NCBI GenBank assembly: GCA_027489035.1
Contig: JAIYAN010000023.1
Coordinates: forward strand, 186,001 to 250,000
DNA from: Chitinophagaceae bacterium
Lineage (GTDB): Bacteria > Bacteroidota > Bacteroidia > Chitinophagales > Chitinophagaceae
Reading direction: 5' to 3'
DNA: 64,000 nt
The first letter of the stretch is position 1; each line of letters begins with the position of its first letter. The notes below the pieces were generated by a model. That model made no database searches. It saw only the letters and a list, made by a program, of their open reading frames with translations, and was not told the DNA's origin. Both the position numbers and the translations under genes were made by a program. This document shows positions 19,733-28,515 of the stretch, piece after piece.

Positions 19733-20150
19733 AGGAAGCCCCATCCCCAACCCTTCCCCCAAAGGTGAAGGGAGTTTGAGTTTTGTAAGGGTTGAAGATT
19801 TTCAACCCTTACAAAAGGTGGAAGTGTTTTCCATTTATTAGCATCTTTGTTTTATCAAACTTTGTGCCTTTGCGTCTTCGTATTTAGAAAACGTTCAATG
19901 AGTTCAATGGGTTCAAAAGGTTGGAAACAAATTCTATTTATCAGCATTTTTGTTTTTAAAATACTTAGAGCCTTCGCGTCTTCGTGCCTTAGTGTGAAGA
20001 AATAATTCTCTTAGAGAATTTATTCAAAAGGTTGGAAGTATTTTCCCTATTTTGTTTCTAGAATCTTTTTAATATTTTGAAAATCATGAAATTTAGATTG
20101 ATCAAGCTCCCTTCACCTTTCGGGGGAAGGGCTGGGGAAGGGGGCTTCCC
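19733..20150. repeat. Composite intergenic repeat island with inverted C-rich ends
   Basis: This convergent 472-bp gap has no gene. In order: a C-rich element (19735-19774, CCCCATCCCCAACCCTTCCC then AAAGGTGAAGGGAG); a palindrome with perfect 16-nt arms and a 4-nt loop (19781-19816, arm TTTTGTAAGGGTTGAA); a CACGAAGG-type repeat in inverse orientation (19855-19885); GTT-type nonamers (19893-19930: GTTCAATGA, GTTCAATGG, GTTCAAAAG); another CACGAAGG-type copy (19966-20000); and an inverted copy of the C-rich element (20106-20148). The two C-rich copies bracket the island. Confidence 0.8.
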
Positions 20151-20156
20151 AAAACA

Positions 20157-20187
20157 AAAAAAGCCGACTATCAAAGCCGGCTTTTCA
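20157..20187 (-). terminator. Terminator of the metzincin-type protease gene
   Basis: AAAAGCCG (20159-20166) and CGGCTTTT (20178-20185) form an 8-bp stem with an 11-nt loop. On the minus strand a T run follows, 18 nt after the protease stop codon. Confidence 0.75.
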
Positions 20188-20204
20188 TTTTTTAAATCTT
20201 GGTT

Positions 20205-21788
20205 TTATTGTTTAATAATGCGTTCTGTCATTTTTTGAGTTGCTCCAAAAAGTTGTAGGAAATATATGCCAGAACTCTTTCCGATCATATTGATTTGTTG
20301 ATTCCCCTTATATCCGCTTCCCATTTCCAATACTCTACCATAATTATCCATTAGTTTGTATTGGTAGTTTTCGTTAGCGGTTAATGAAATTTTATCAGAT
20401 ACAAAATTGCTAATTGTGAATGCTTTTATTTTAGTTTCTATTCCTTTTAAATAAATAACATTTGAATACATAATTTGATTGTAAACAGATGTCGCTTTTA
20501 AACGATAAAATCTATTGTTATTATCTGTAGGCAAGCACGTAAATACTTTCGATTGACTTGTTATCGTAGAAATTTTATCGAACCGCTCTCCATTTAATGA
20601 ACTTTCAATTTCTAATTTTTGTAATGGCTCATCTGTAATAATATCCCAATTTAATTGATGTGCATTTTTTACTAAGCTACCACTTAATGATACTTTTGTT
20701 ATTGGTAAAGCACTTCTAAATCCAGTTATCGTATATGAACCAATACTGCTGTAATTGTTGGCATTTGCATTTCCTGTTCCATCTAAGGCTAAATAATAAA
20801 TTCCTGTTTTTAAAGAAGTATCCAAACTAACAGATAATGATGTTAATGGATCATAAGTTCTGATTAATTGTTTTGCTTCGTTATATAACAACAATTTGAT
20901 GTCAAGATTTGATCCGCTGTTACCAACGCCATTACTATATGGAGTTGCATCAATGTGAAGTGTTGAATTTTGTGTGAATTGTAATCTAAACACATCTTTA
21001 TCGGTATTGGTTGTAATGATACCACCGTTACTAAAAGATGTACTGCTTAAGGTGTATGAATTTGCATCCAAAGAATCTGAGTAATCATCTGTGCGATAGC
21101 CAAATCCGTTTGCGTTTGTTATGATACTTAAATTATCTTGAGTATTTGCACATCCATAAGGAGTTGGGCCATTGTTCCAACCTGTCATGTTACGATTATA
21201 ACTATTTCCCATGATAGGTGCCCAACCAGTTTCACCTGTACCATTTCCTGTACTGTATGTTTCAGCTAACGTGCAATTGGTGTTGTATTTAGATTGATGT
21301 GATAAACCTAAAGTATGACCGCTTTCGTGGCTACAACATTCTGCAATAAATTTGGTGTTATTTGGTCCAAGGCGATCAGAAAATACAAAACATGGCGTAT
21401 CATCGCCCCAAGTAAAAGACCCCACAAATGAAATACCACCTACATTTGGCTTCCAGCTGCTTGTAGGCGTAATAATAATTCTAATTCTTCTTGATAAAGG
21501 AGCAGATAAAAATTTTGTAGAATCTGTTGTAATATTTACATTGAAAGGACGGTAATCTTCAGATACACGTTGAAATATTTCTGTGATTTGTGCATCTGTT
21601 AATGATGGTGCAACACAATATAATTTATTTCCTCCATTCCAATATGCACTAGAAACTGTTTGTCCATCAAAGTCTAAAAATATGGTTGCGGTTGCAGAGG
21701 TAAGACTATTTAATTTGGGCAATGCAAAAGCAAAATTTGCCGAAAGGGTGATTAAAATAACTAAAGTTGATTTGGTAAAGTTTTTCAT
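20205..21788 (-). CDS. Secreted metzincin-type zinc protease with T9SS sorting domain
   Basis: A 527-aa exported protein. Signal peptide (1-22, NFAFA); a metallopeptidase domain with the full metzincin motif H154-ESG-H158-TLG-LS-H164, preceded by TIFLDFDGQTV and PFNVNITTD; a bacterial pre-peptidase C-terminal (PPC)-like beta domain near 240-350 (DKDVFRLQF, GIYYLALDGTGNANA); and a C-terminal T9SS-type domain (DNYGRVLEMGSGY, SSGIYFLQLF). The family has no settled substrate; homologues are common T9SS cargo in Chitinophagales. It follows a small secreted-protein gene by 40 nt, so the two form an operon, ended by a terminator. Confidence 0.88.
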   Translation of the reverse strand: MKNFTKSTLVILITLSANFAFALPKLNSLTSATATIFLDFDGQTVSSAYWNGGNKLYCVAPSLTDAQITEIFQRVSEDYRPFNVNITTDSTKFLSAPLSRRIRIIITPTSSWKPNVGGISFVGSFTWGDDTPCFVFSDRLGPNNTKFIAECCSHESGHTLGLSHQSKYNTNCTLAETYSTGNGTGETGWAPIMGNSYNRNMTGWNNGPTPYGCANTQDNLSIITNANGFGYRTDDYSDSLDANSYTLSSTSFSNGGIITTNTDKDVFRLQFTQNSTLHIDATPYSNGVGNSGSNLDIKLLLYNEAKQLIRTYDPLTSLSVSLDTSLKTGIYYLALDGTGNANANNYSSIGSYTITGFRSALPITKVSLSGSLVKNAHQLNWDIITDEPLQKLEIESSLNGERFDKISTITSQSKVFTCLPTDNNNRFYRLKATSVYNQIMYSNVIYLKGIETKIKAFTISNFVSDKISLTANENYQYKLMDNYGRVLEMGSGYKGNQQINMIGKSSGIYFLQLFGATQKMTERIIKQ

Positions 21789-21828
21789 TGGTCTGTTTTT
21801 ATCGGAATTAAGTTTTTAAATTTTGATA

Positions 21829-22284
21829 TTAATAGCTGCAATCTTGAAGTATTTTGTCTAAATCTATTTTTTGCAGGCTGTAATTATCCGCCAAATAGCT
21901 TTTAATTTCATACACTTCCATTGCTTCATTGTTCATAATTCTCCCTATGTATGAAATGGAGTTGTCTTTATTCGATATTCTAGAAAGTTGAAAAAGTGTA
22001 TTGGGATATAGCTCAGATTTGATGACCATGGTTTGTAAATCAGCATATTTCATTTCATTACTAACTACTTTTCCGGTAAAAATAAATTTTTCATTAAACG
22101 GAATTGAAACCAATTGACCTGGCATTGAAACCAACGTATTTTTTAATGTATTTTTTGAAATCTCAATACTTCCAGGAAATTCTGTAAAAAGCGATTTTTT
22201 TAATTCATTTGATTTTTGAGCTTGTGCAGAGGTAACGCAAAGGCCAATAAATAACGCAAAAATGGTTTGTTTTAAGTTTTTCAT
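21829..22284 (-). CDS. Small secreted protein of unknown function upstream of the metzincin protease
   Basis: A 151-aa protein with a clear signal peptide (MKNLKQTIFALFIGLC, cleavage after AQA). The mature part is predicted beta-rich with strands around SIPFNEKFIFTGKVV, LQTMVIKSELYPNTLFQLSRI and SYIGRIMNNEAMEVYEIK. It ends in DCSY and has one Cys. I do not recognise a named family. The strand pattern resembles the region found ahead of the catalytic domain in some Bacteroidota secreted metalloproteases (from memory, not searched). Encoded 40 nt ahead of the protease, it could be a separate propeptide, chaperone or inhibitor; that is inference only. Confidence 0.7.
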   Translation of the reverse strand: MKNLKQTIFALFIGLCVTSAQAQKSNELKKSLFTEFPGSIEISKNTLKNTLVSMPGQLVSIPFNEKFIFTGKVVSNEMKYADLQTMVIKSELYPNTLFQLSRISNKDNSISYIGRIMNNEAMEVYEIKSYLADNYSLQKIDLDKILQDCSY

Positions 22285-22671
22285 ATTGGGTATATTTTAG
22301 ATTAAATTATATGCAATGCTTACTTAAAATAAGGAATTGCTTCACTATAACGTATGTGAAAGGAAGTTTATTATGTGGGAGGGGGATAAATTTTGAAGGG
22401 GGGATGAAAGATGCTAGATTAGATTTCGTTCCAATTTGGGAATTCAAAACGTTTGGTGTTTGCCGTTTGGTGTTGAATTAAAGCGTTTGTTGTTTGTTGT
22501 TTGGCGTTTGGCGTTGAATTTCGGAAGGTTGAACATTCATTTATCCTTATAGGGGTAGAATAATAAATTAGGAATAAGAAAGTGGAAGCAGATAAAATAA
22601 AGGAATAATCTAACCTTTTGAACCCATTGAACTTATTGAACATCTCAAACCTCTCAAACCTCTCAAACCTC
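22285..22671. repeat. Intergenic region with TTTGGYG heptamers and an AAC-nonamer island
   Basis: No gene seen. Near 22450-22515 there are TTTGGTG/TTTGCCG/TTTGGCG heptamer runs. At 22612-22680 an AAC-nonamer array reads AACCTTTTG, AACCCATTG, AACTTATTG, AACATCTCA, then three copies of AACCTCTCA. The array runs into the 3' end of the DCC-family gene. Weak open frames here (Asn-Leu-Ser repeats on the plus strand) follow the 9-nt period and are not believed. Confidence 0.75.
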
Positions 22672-23058
22672 TCAAACCTCTGTTACCTCACAACTCTTCT
22701 TCCCAAACCACCTGTATCTATTTTTGGCAATAACCGAATAAACGGCGTCCCTTATAAATGGGGGAATTATGATAAAAATGTAGAGGATTTTTATTGGCCC
22801 GCTTAGTTTTTTTACCACCCTTAATGCAGCGGTAGATTTATAATATACTTTGTTGTTTTCTATTAAAATAATGCTGTTTAAAAGCGGTTGTTTAAAATGG
22901 AATTGCTCGTTTAAAGTTTCACTGAAACTACTTTGTAATGGCGAGAGGTTAAATATTTTTTTCTTATCTCGTTTAATGATAAACGCTACAGCCGAGTTAC
23001 ACAAATTGCAAACGCCATCAAATAAAACGATAGACTGATTTTCATTGATGTGCAACAT
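22672..23058 (-). CDS. DCC-family thiol-disulfide oxidoreductase-like protein
   Basis: A 128-aa member of the DUF393/DCC family, named for the motif seen here as FDGVCNLC (Asp14, Cys17, Cys20), with a CxxC pair suited to redox chemistry. SVIAKNRYRWFG near the C-terminus is the second family motif (YxxxxxxRYxxFG). One hydrophobic segment (ILYIFIIIPPF) is present. No specific substrate is known for the family. It lies 50 nt downstream of pdhC, but a terminator separates them. The 3' end overlaps the edge of a repeat island, so the last residues (CEVTEV) are partly encoded by repeat sequence. Confidence 0.85.
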   Translation of the reverse strand: MLHINENQSIVLFDGVCNLCNSAVAFIIKRDKKKIFNLSPLQSSFSETLNEQFHFKQPLLNSIILIENNKVYYKSTAALRVVKKLSGPIKILYIFIIIPPFIRDAVYSVIAKNRYRWFGKKSCEVTEV

Positions 23059-23076
23059 AGGAATTTGTTTAGGTAT

Positions 23077-23103
23077 AAAAAAAGGCGGATAAACCGCCTT
23101 TAA
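23077..23103 (-). terminator. Terminator after the E2 gene
   Basis: AAAGGCGG (23081-23088) and CCGCCTTT (23094-23101) form a perfect 8-bp stem with a 5-nt loop, followed by T on the minus strand, 8 nt past the stop codon. Confidence 0.85.
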
Positions 23104-23108
23104 AGATA

Positions 23109-24350
23109 TTAAACCAGCATGGTTACTGGATTCTCTATGAATTTTTTGAGTGTTTGCAAAAAGCTTGCTGCTACTGCACCATCAACACTTCTATGATCGC
23201 AACTTAATGTCACTTTCATGAAGTTTGATACGCCAAACCCTTCGCCTTTTTTAACTACCACTTCTTTTATTTTTCCAACAGCCAAAATACAGCTGTCTGG
23301 AGGGTTGATGATGGCCGTAAACTCTTCGATGTCCATCATCCCCAAATTAGAAATGGTAAATGTATTGCCTGTAAATTCTGAAGGTTGAATTTTTTTATCT
23401 TTTGCTTTTGCGTATAAACCTTTTGCTTCTGCTGCAATTTGTGATAAAGACTTTTGATCCGCAAACTTAATTACTGGAACAATTAAACCATCAGGCATTG
23501 CTAAAGCAGAACCAATGTGAATATGATGATTTTGACGAATGAAATCTCCCATCCAACTGCTGTTTACATCAGGATGTTGGCGTAATGCTGATGCACATGC
23601 CTTGATGATCATATCGTTGAAAGAAATTTTTACCGGACTAACTTCATTGATAGCGTTTCTAGAAGTCATGGCGTTATCCATGTTTAATTCTATAGTAAGA
23701 TAAAAATGCGGTGCACTAAATTTACTTTCGCTTAACCTGCGTGCAATTGTTTTACGCATTTGTGTTAAAGCGATATCAGTGTGCCCTTCAGTTCCATTTG
23801 GTAAAAACGCTGCTACTGTTGCAGTTGAAGCTGAACTTTGTTGTGCAGCACTTGGTGTATATTGATCTACATCTTTTTTAATTACCCTTCCATTATCGCC
23901 ACTTCCTGTTAACTTACTTAAGTCTATTCCTTTATCTGCAGCAATTTTCTTTGCTAATGGCGATGCTTTGATTCGGTCATCATCACTTGATGAAACTGAA
24001 GATACAGCTTCTGCAGCAACAGTTTCAACAACGGCTTCTGATTGTTTTGCTTCTGTTGGAGTTGAAGTAGCCGCAACTGGAGCACCTTGTAATAAAGATT
24101 GAAATTCATCACCTTCTTTACCAACTACTGCAAGGATGCCATCTACTACAACTGCATTTCCCGCTTCCACGCCAATATATAGCAAAGTGCCTTCATTATA
24201 ACTTTCGAGTTCCATCGTGGCCTTGTCAGTTTCCACTTCTGCCAATACATCTCCCGGCTTGATTTTATCTCCCACTTTTTTGTTCCAATTAACTATTTTA
24301 CCCTCAGTCATTGTATCACTCAAACGGGGCATTCTTAATACCTCTGCCAT
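23109..24350 (-). CDS. pdhC: Dihydrolipoamide acyltransferase (E2) of a pyruvate dehydrogenase-type complex
   Basis: Transfers the acetyl group from lipoamide to CoA. Domain order: one lipoyl domain (1-80, lipoylated Lys43 in ETDKAT); an Ala/Glu/Val linker; a peripheral-subunit-binding domain near 130-165 (ASPLAKKIAADKGIDL, GRVIKKDVD); and a catalytic domain from about 190 with DHRSVDG near the C-terminus. At 413 aa with a single lipoyl domain it is a short E2. The PMLFP-like start MAEVLRMPRLSDTMTEGK favours the pyruvate complex (PdhC) over 2-oxoglutarate. E1 and E3 genes are not adjacent, so substrate specificity is inferred from sequence only. Confidence 0.9.
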   Translation of the reverse strand: MAEVLRMPRLSDTMTEGKIVNWNKKVGDKIKPGDVLAEVETDKATMELESYNEGTLLYIGVEAGNAVVVDGILAVVGKEGDEFQSLLQGAPVAATSTPTEAKQSEAVVETVAAEAVSSVSSSDDDRIKASPLAKKIAADKGIDLSKLTGSGDNGRVIKKDVDQYTPSAAQQSSASTATVAAFLPNGTEGHTDIALTQMRKTIARRLSESKFSAPHFYLTIELNMDNAMTSRNAINEVSPVKISFNDMIIKACASALRQHPDVNSSWMGDFIRQNHHIHIGSALAMPDGLIVPVIKFADQKSLSQIAAEAKGLYAKAKDKKIQPSEFTGNTFTISNLGMMDIEEFTAIINPPDSCILAVGKIKEVVVKKGEGFGVSNFMKVTLSCDHRSVDGAVAASFLQTLKKFIENPVTMLV

Positions 24351-24460
24351 AATATTTTTATTTCAATTTTTTAGATGCTCGAAATTAATACAAAAACCTT
24401 TAAATATCATACAGAATTGTTAGAAGGTTTCTATTATTTCATACAAATTCCGGTGTTTGT

Positions 24461-26242
24461 TTAAATTTCTAGGTCTAAATTTAATTTTTCTTTTAAATCT
24501 TTTAGTAATGGAAACTTAGCAGCCAATAATGCAAACCTTTCTTTGGTGTTTTTTTGTACTTCTGGCTGTTCTGTAAACGTTTCTTTTTCTTCTAATAAAA
24601 CATTGTATTTCAAAAATCTATTTTCAAAAAATTGCTGCATATGTGTTATCAAAGCAGCCCTTTCACTTTCAATGAATTTTTGTTGTATTACGGATTCTGC
24701 TACAATGTCGAAATTGTTTGCATCTATCACTCTTAGCTCGGCAAATTTAAAATTGGTTGCAGATGAATGATTGTTATCGGCACTAAGTCTATCTATAAAT
24801 AATCCCCAAGCTTCTTGTAGTAATTCTGGTGTTATGGGCTTTGAGCTATTTAACTTTTGCTGTTCTAATATTACCCTGTTTTTTATTGATGCCAACGACC
24901 CAAGTTTATTGCTCACTTTTTCGGGTTGATTTTTTTCAACTATCGTTTTAGGAGTAGCTATTGTTGGCTTGGGTTCTTGAATGATAAGTTTCGCTTCAGA
25001 GCTTGATTTTGTTGGCTGGCTTGCTACAATCTTTTTTGAAAGAACTTCAACAGCTTCAATAATGGGTAAAGATTTGAAAGAAAGCACTTTATTCTGCTCA
25101 GTTATCTTTTTTTTTTCTAAACCATTTTCATTCACCGATAATTGTATGGCTTGACTTAAATAGCTTAGTTTTATTAGAAGCAATTCGATGTGTAATTTCT
25201 TGTTGCGTACAACTTTATAGGATATCGCACATTCGCTGATTAAATTTAGCGTAGCAATCAACCAACCTGTTTCTACCTTGTTTGCAATTTGTAAGTACTT
25301 AGGCTTGAAATCAATAGCGACATCCAGCAATTTTAAAGCTCTTTCATCTTTACAAACCAAGATGTTTCTGATAAATTCTGCAAATCCATCCAGTAAAGTA
25401 TCTCCTTCAAATCCTTTTTGATTTATTTCATCGTGCAACAAAAGTGCATCAGGAAGTTGCTGTTGGGTAAGGTGTTCAATAAATCGGAAGAAATAATCTT
25501 CATCCAAAATATTCAAATGCTCCAACGTATTTTGATAGGTCAAATTCCCACCGGTAAAGCTCACGATTTTATCCAAAATACTAAGCGCATCTCTCAAACA
25601 ACCTTCGCTTTTTTGAGCAATCACATGAAGCGCTGCTTTTTCGGCTTGGATGTTTTCCTTTTCTGTGATGGATTCAAGTTGTGTTACCGTATCATTTGTT
25701 GTAATTCTTTTGAAATCAAAAATTTGACAACGACTTAATATGGTGGGTAAAATCTTATGTTTTTCTGTAGTCGCTAAAATAAAAATGGCATGGGCTGGAG
25801 GTTCTTCCAGCGTTTTTAGAAACGCATTAAACGCATGAGAAGTGAGCATGTGAACCTCATCCACGATATATACTTTGTAGCGTCCTGCTTGTGGTTGAAA
25901 ACGAACTTGTTCTATCAAATCTTTTATTGCATCCACACCATTGTTACTGGCTGCATCCAGCTCATTTATATTAAATGAATTTCCATGATCAAATGAAACG
26001 CAGCTGTTACAAGTGTTACAAGCTTCGCCATCTGGGGTTTTGTTTTCGCAATTAATGGTTTTTGCTAAAATACGTGCGCATGTAGTTTTCCCTACACCCC
26101 TTGGTCCACAAAATAAAAAAGCATGTGCAAGCTTATTGTTATTTATGGCATTTTTTAATGTAGTGGTAATATGCGATTGACCAACAACAGTATTGAAATT
26201 TTGAGGGCGGTATTTCCTTGCGGAAACGATAAATTTATCCAT
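24461..26242 (-). CDS. dnaX: DNA polymerase III subunits gamma/tau
   Basis: Clamp-loader ATPase. It has Walker A GPRGVGKT near residue 45, a Cys4 zinc module (CENKT...CNTCNSC, about 64-79), ELDAASNNGVDAIKDLI, Walker B VYIVDEVHML and sensor ATTEKHKILPTILSRC. The 593 aa cover domains I-III plus a long tail. The tail from about 370 is low-conservation with Lys/Gln/Pro (SQPTKSSSEAKLIIQEPKP), as in tau. I see no obvious slippery A-run frameshift site. About 110 nt separate it from pdhC downstream. Confidence 0.95.
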   Translation of the reverse strand: MDKFIVSARKYRPQNFNTVVGQSHITTTLKNAINNNKLAHAFLFCGPRGVGKTTCARILAKTINCENKTPDGEACNTCNSCVSFDHGNSFNINELDAASNNGVDAIKDLIEQVRFQPQAGRYKVYIVDEVHMLTSHAFNAFLKTLEEPPAHAIFILATTEKHKILPTILSRCQIFDFKRITTNDTVTQLESITEKENIQAEKAALHVIAQKSEGCLRDALSILDKIVSFTGGNLTYQNTLEHLNILDEDYFFRFIEHLTQQQLPDALLLHDEINQKGFEGDTLLDGFAEFIRNILVCKDERALKLLDVAIDFKPKYLQIANKVETGWLIATLNLISECAISYKVVRNKKLHIELLLIKLSYLSQAIQLSVNENGLEKKKITEQNKVLSFKSLPIIEAVEVLSKKIVASQPTKSSSEAKLIIQEPKPTIATPKTIVEKNQPEKVSNKLGSLASIKNRVILEQQKLNSSKPITPELLQEAWGLFIDRLSADNNHSSATNFKFAELRVIDANNFDIVAESVIQQKFIESERAALITHMQQFFENRFLKYNVLLEEKETFTEQPEVQKNTKERFALLAAKFPLLKDLKEKLNLDLEI

Positions 26243-26299
26243 ATTCTAAACGCTATTGCGGTGTTTTAGATTTCAAATTTAAACTATTAATGGCAACCT

Positions 26300-27466
26300 T
26301 TATAAAATTGGGTGCCTTTTAAATGTTATTGTAGGGTCAAAAATATATCTATAAGTAGCCAATGTTCTAGATGGAAATACATCCCCAAGATTTTGAGCAA
26401 TATTCAGCATCTTAGGATTGAAATCGCCAATCCACTGCATTTCGAAATCACTATATGGAACCACTTTTTCCTGCATTAGTTTAGCTGATTCAGCTACAAT
26501 ATAAGAATCTATGCCCTTGCCTTGAAACTCAGGTATGATACCAAATACCAGCCCTGTAAATTTTTTGTTGGGCTTAAATTGCTTTATCCATAAAAATTGC
26601 AGTTTTTGCAAAAGTCCAAATTTACCTTTCAAATGTTTAAACCAATGATTCAAATCCGGGATACTTATAAAAATAGCAATCGGCTCCGAATTGTAGTAAG
26701 CAAACCATAAAAGCCTTTCGTCCATTACCGGCTTCATTTTGTTAAACATTAAAATCGCTTGTTCTTTTGCAATTTGTTTCATCCCCGAATGACCTGCCCA
26801 AGCTTTATTGTAAACAATTGAAAAGTCTGTTGCATATTTTTCAAGATCTTTTTTTGTGGCATGTTTTGCAGAAAAGTTAGTGTCTAATGCAACCAAATCA
26901 TGCCTTTCCCAAATCTTTTTTTGCAAAGGTGCTTTTGTATTCATGCCCAAGCAAATCTGGTTGTAAAAAACTTTAAAACCGTAATTTTCAAAAAGCGTTT
27001 TATAATAAGGTGGATTGTAATTCATGCCATACAATGGCGATTTGTATCCTTCTGTTACCAAGCCCCACCAACGATCTCTTTCCCCAAAATTTATTGGGCC
27101 GTCCATGGCCTCCATCCCCATTTTTGTTAACCAATGGCGTGCATTATCCAACAATAAATCTGCTGCATCCTGATTGTTGATACATTCAAAAAAACCGATT
27201 CCACCAACGGGCATTTCATCACCCTTGTTTTTATATTTTTGATTTTGAAAAGCAGCAATTCTTCCAATTAATTGTCCGTCATTGTTTTTTAGAATCCATC
27301 GAATTGCTTTTCCAAACCGAAATGCTTTATTCTTTTTTTCATCAAAAACCTCTTCAATGTCTTTATTTAAGGGCTGTATCCAATTTGCATCATTGGCATA
27401 AATTAAACCCGCAACATCTATAAATTGTTTAGCCAATAAAGGGGTATCTACCTGTATGATTTGCAT
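26300..27466 (-). CDS. GNAT-like acetyltransferase-fold protein, YghO-type
   Basis: A 388-aa soluble protein with the features of the uncharacterised YghO-like family: GRIAAFQN, VGGIGFFECINNQDAADLLLDNARHW in parts, DGPINFGERDRWWGLV, YNPPYYKTLFENYGF and a C-terminal GIIPEFQGKGIDS that resembles the acetyl-CoA loop of GNAT enzymes. The substrate is unknown, and an acyltransferase role is inferred from the fold. It precedes dnaX by 57 nt on the same strand and follows the sterol-desaturase pseudogene. Confidence 0.75.
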   Translation of the reverse strand: MQIIQVDTPLLAKQFIDVAGLIYANDANWIQPLNKDIEEVFDEKKNKAFRFGKAIRWILKNNDGQLIGRIAAFQNQKYKNKGDEMPVGGIGFFECINNQDAADLLLDNARHWLTKMGMEAMDGPINFGERDRWWGLVTEGYKSPLYGMNYNPPYYKTLFENYGFKVFYNQICLGMNTKAPLQKKIWERHDLVALDTNFSAKHATKKDLEKYATDFSIVYNKAWAGHSGMKQIAKEQAILMFNKMKPVMDERLLWFAYYNSEPIAIFISIPDLNHWFKHLKGKFGLLQKLQFLWIKQFKPNKKFTGLVFGIIPEFQGKGIDSYIVAESAKLMQEKVVPYSDFEMQWIGDFNPKMLNIAQNLGDVFPSRTLATYRYIFDPTITFKRHPIL

Positions 27467-27493
27467 ATCATGAAATTAACGGAATTAAGGCAA

Positions 27494-27810
27494 TTATTTA
27501 GCAGTGTGTTGTTTTCTCAATTGTTCACTAGTAAATGAAGGACCATCGTGGCTCATACCTGGCGGCACAAACACCTATTTAAATTGGGAAGAGAAAGGAA
27601 CCTTTTTAGAGATCTCGTTTTTTATTGATGTCCACTTTTGAAAATGAGTTTTAATGCATTGTTTTTTGGTGGCAATGGCTTTGCAAGTCCAAATTTTACA
27701 AGTGCTTAATCCAATTCATCTTAGAAGGTGCCAAACATTTTATCCCAATGATTAAACATTTCCCAATATTCTTATTAAAATGAGTCATGTTTCTCGAATG
27801 ATAAAACCCG
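27494..27810 (-). pseudogene. Remnant of a sterol desaturase / fatty acid hydroxylase family gene
   Basis: Conceptual translation of the minus strand in three frames gives, in order: YHSRNMTHFNKNIG (about 27800-27765); then, one frame over, NHWDKMFGTF-stop-DELD-stop-ALVKFGLAKPLPPKNNAL; then, in a third frame, KWTSIKNEISKKVPFSSQFK-stop-VFVPPGMSHDG to a final stop at 27494. This is the colinear C-terminal pattern of membrane sterol desaturases (His-box Hx2-4H, DKNYG, WDxxFGTF, KP, PPG), broken by at least two frameshifts and four internal stops. The N-terminal two thirds are absent; frr begins just upstream. Matching is from memory of the family, not a search. Confidence 0.75.
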
Positions 27811-27864
27811 ATTTAAACCATTCGTACATTTTTTAAATCAACGGTTACGTTATTTCAAAAAATC

Positions 27865-28425
27865 CTAAACAGACATGATTTCTTTTTCTTTAGCTACAAG
27901 GTGTTTTTCAACAAGTGCGATAAATTTATCTGTTGTTTCTTGCACTGTAATTTCAGCTGATTTACATTCGTCTTCGCTTACGCCGTCTTTTTGTAATTTT
28001 TTGATTTGTTCAATACCATCTCTTCTGATGTTTCGAATGGAGATTTTTGCATTTTCACCTTCTCCATTACATTTTTTTACCAATTCTTTTCTTCTTTCCT
28101 CGGTTAATGGGGGTAAAAACAAACGAATGTTTACACCATCATTTTGTGGAGTAATGCCAATGTTTGCAGCCATAATACCTTTTTCAATAGGTTGTAACAT
28201 TGATTTTTCCCAAGGTTGAATGGAGATTGTTCGAGCGTCTAATATTGAAATGTTGGCAACCTGACTTAATTGTGTTGGGTTGCCATAATAATCTACCATT
28301 ATACCATCAAGCATTGATGGTGTTGCTTTTCCAGCTCTAATTTTTGTAAGTTCCGATTCTAAATGACCAATTGCTTTAGTCATTGTAGTTTCTGTATCGG
28401 TCAATATTTGGTTTATATCTGACAT
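27865..28425 (-). CDS. frr: Ribosome recycling factor
   Basis: Releases 70S ribosomes from mRNA after termination, together with EF-G. The 186-aa sequence has the characteristic three-helix-bundle and beta/alpha segments: KIRAGKATPSMLDGIMVDYYG, AQPWEKSML-like QPWEKSMLQPIEKGI, LPPLTEERRKELVKK and IRNIRRDGIEQIKKLQK. The pyrH gene, a frequent neighbour, is not present. A -7-like element (TATTTTTG on the minus strand, 28444-28451) lies 18 nt upstream, with only a near match (TTTC) at the -33 distance. Confidence 0.96.
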   Translation of the reverse strand: MSDINQILTDTETTMTKAIGHLESELTKIRAGKATPSMLDGIMVDYYGNPTQLSQVANISILDARTISIQPWEKSMLQPIEKGIMAANIGITPQNDGVNIRLFLPPLTEERRKELVKKCNGEGENAKISIRNIRRDGIEQIKKLQKDGVSEDECKSAEITVQETTDKFIALVEKHLVAKEKEIMSV

Positions 28426-28515
28426 AAATTATAAAATTGTGCGCAAAAATATCGAAAACTAGTTTTATTTGAAAAGGTTTTTTATAAAAACGCTAAAAGA
28501 AACAATTTGATTTTT

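Noticed and set aside
22419-22643. 74-codon minus-strand frame
   Set aside because: It is made of heptamer and nonamer repeats and has no conserved composition or promoter.
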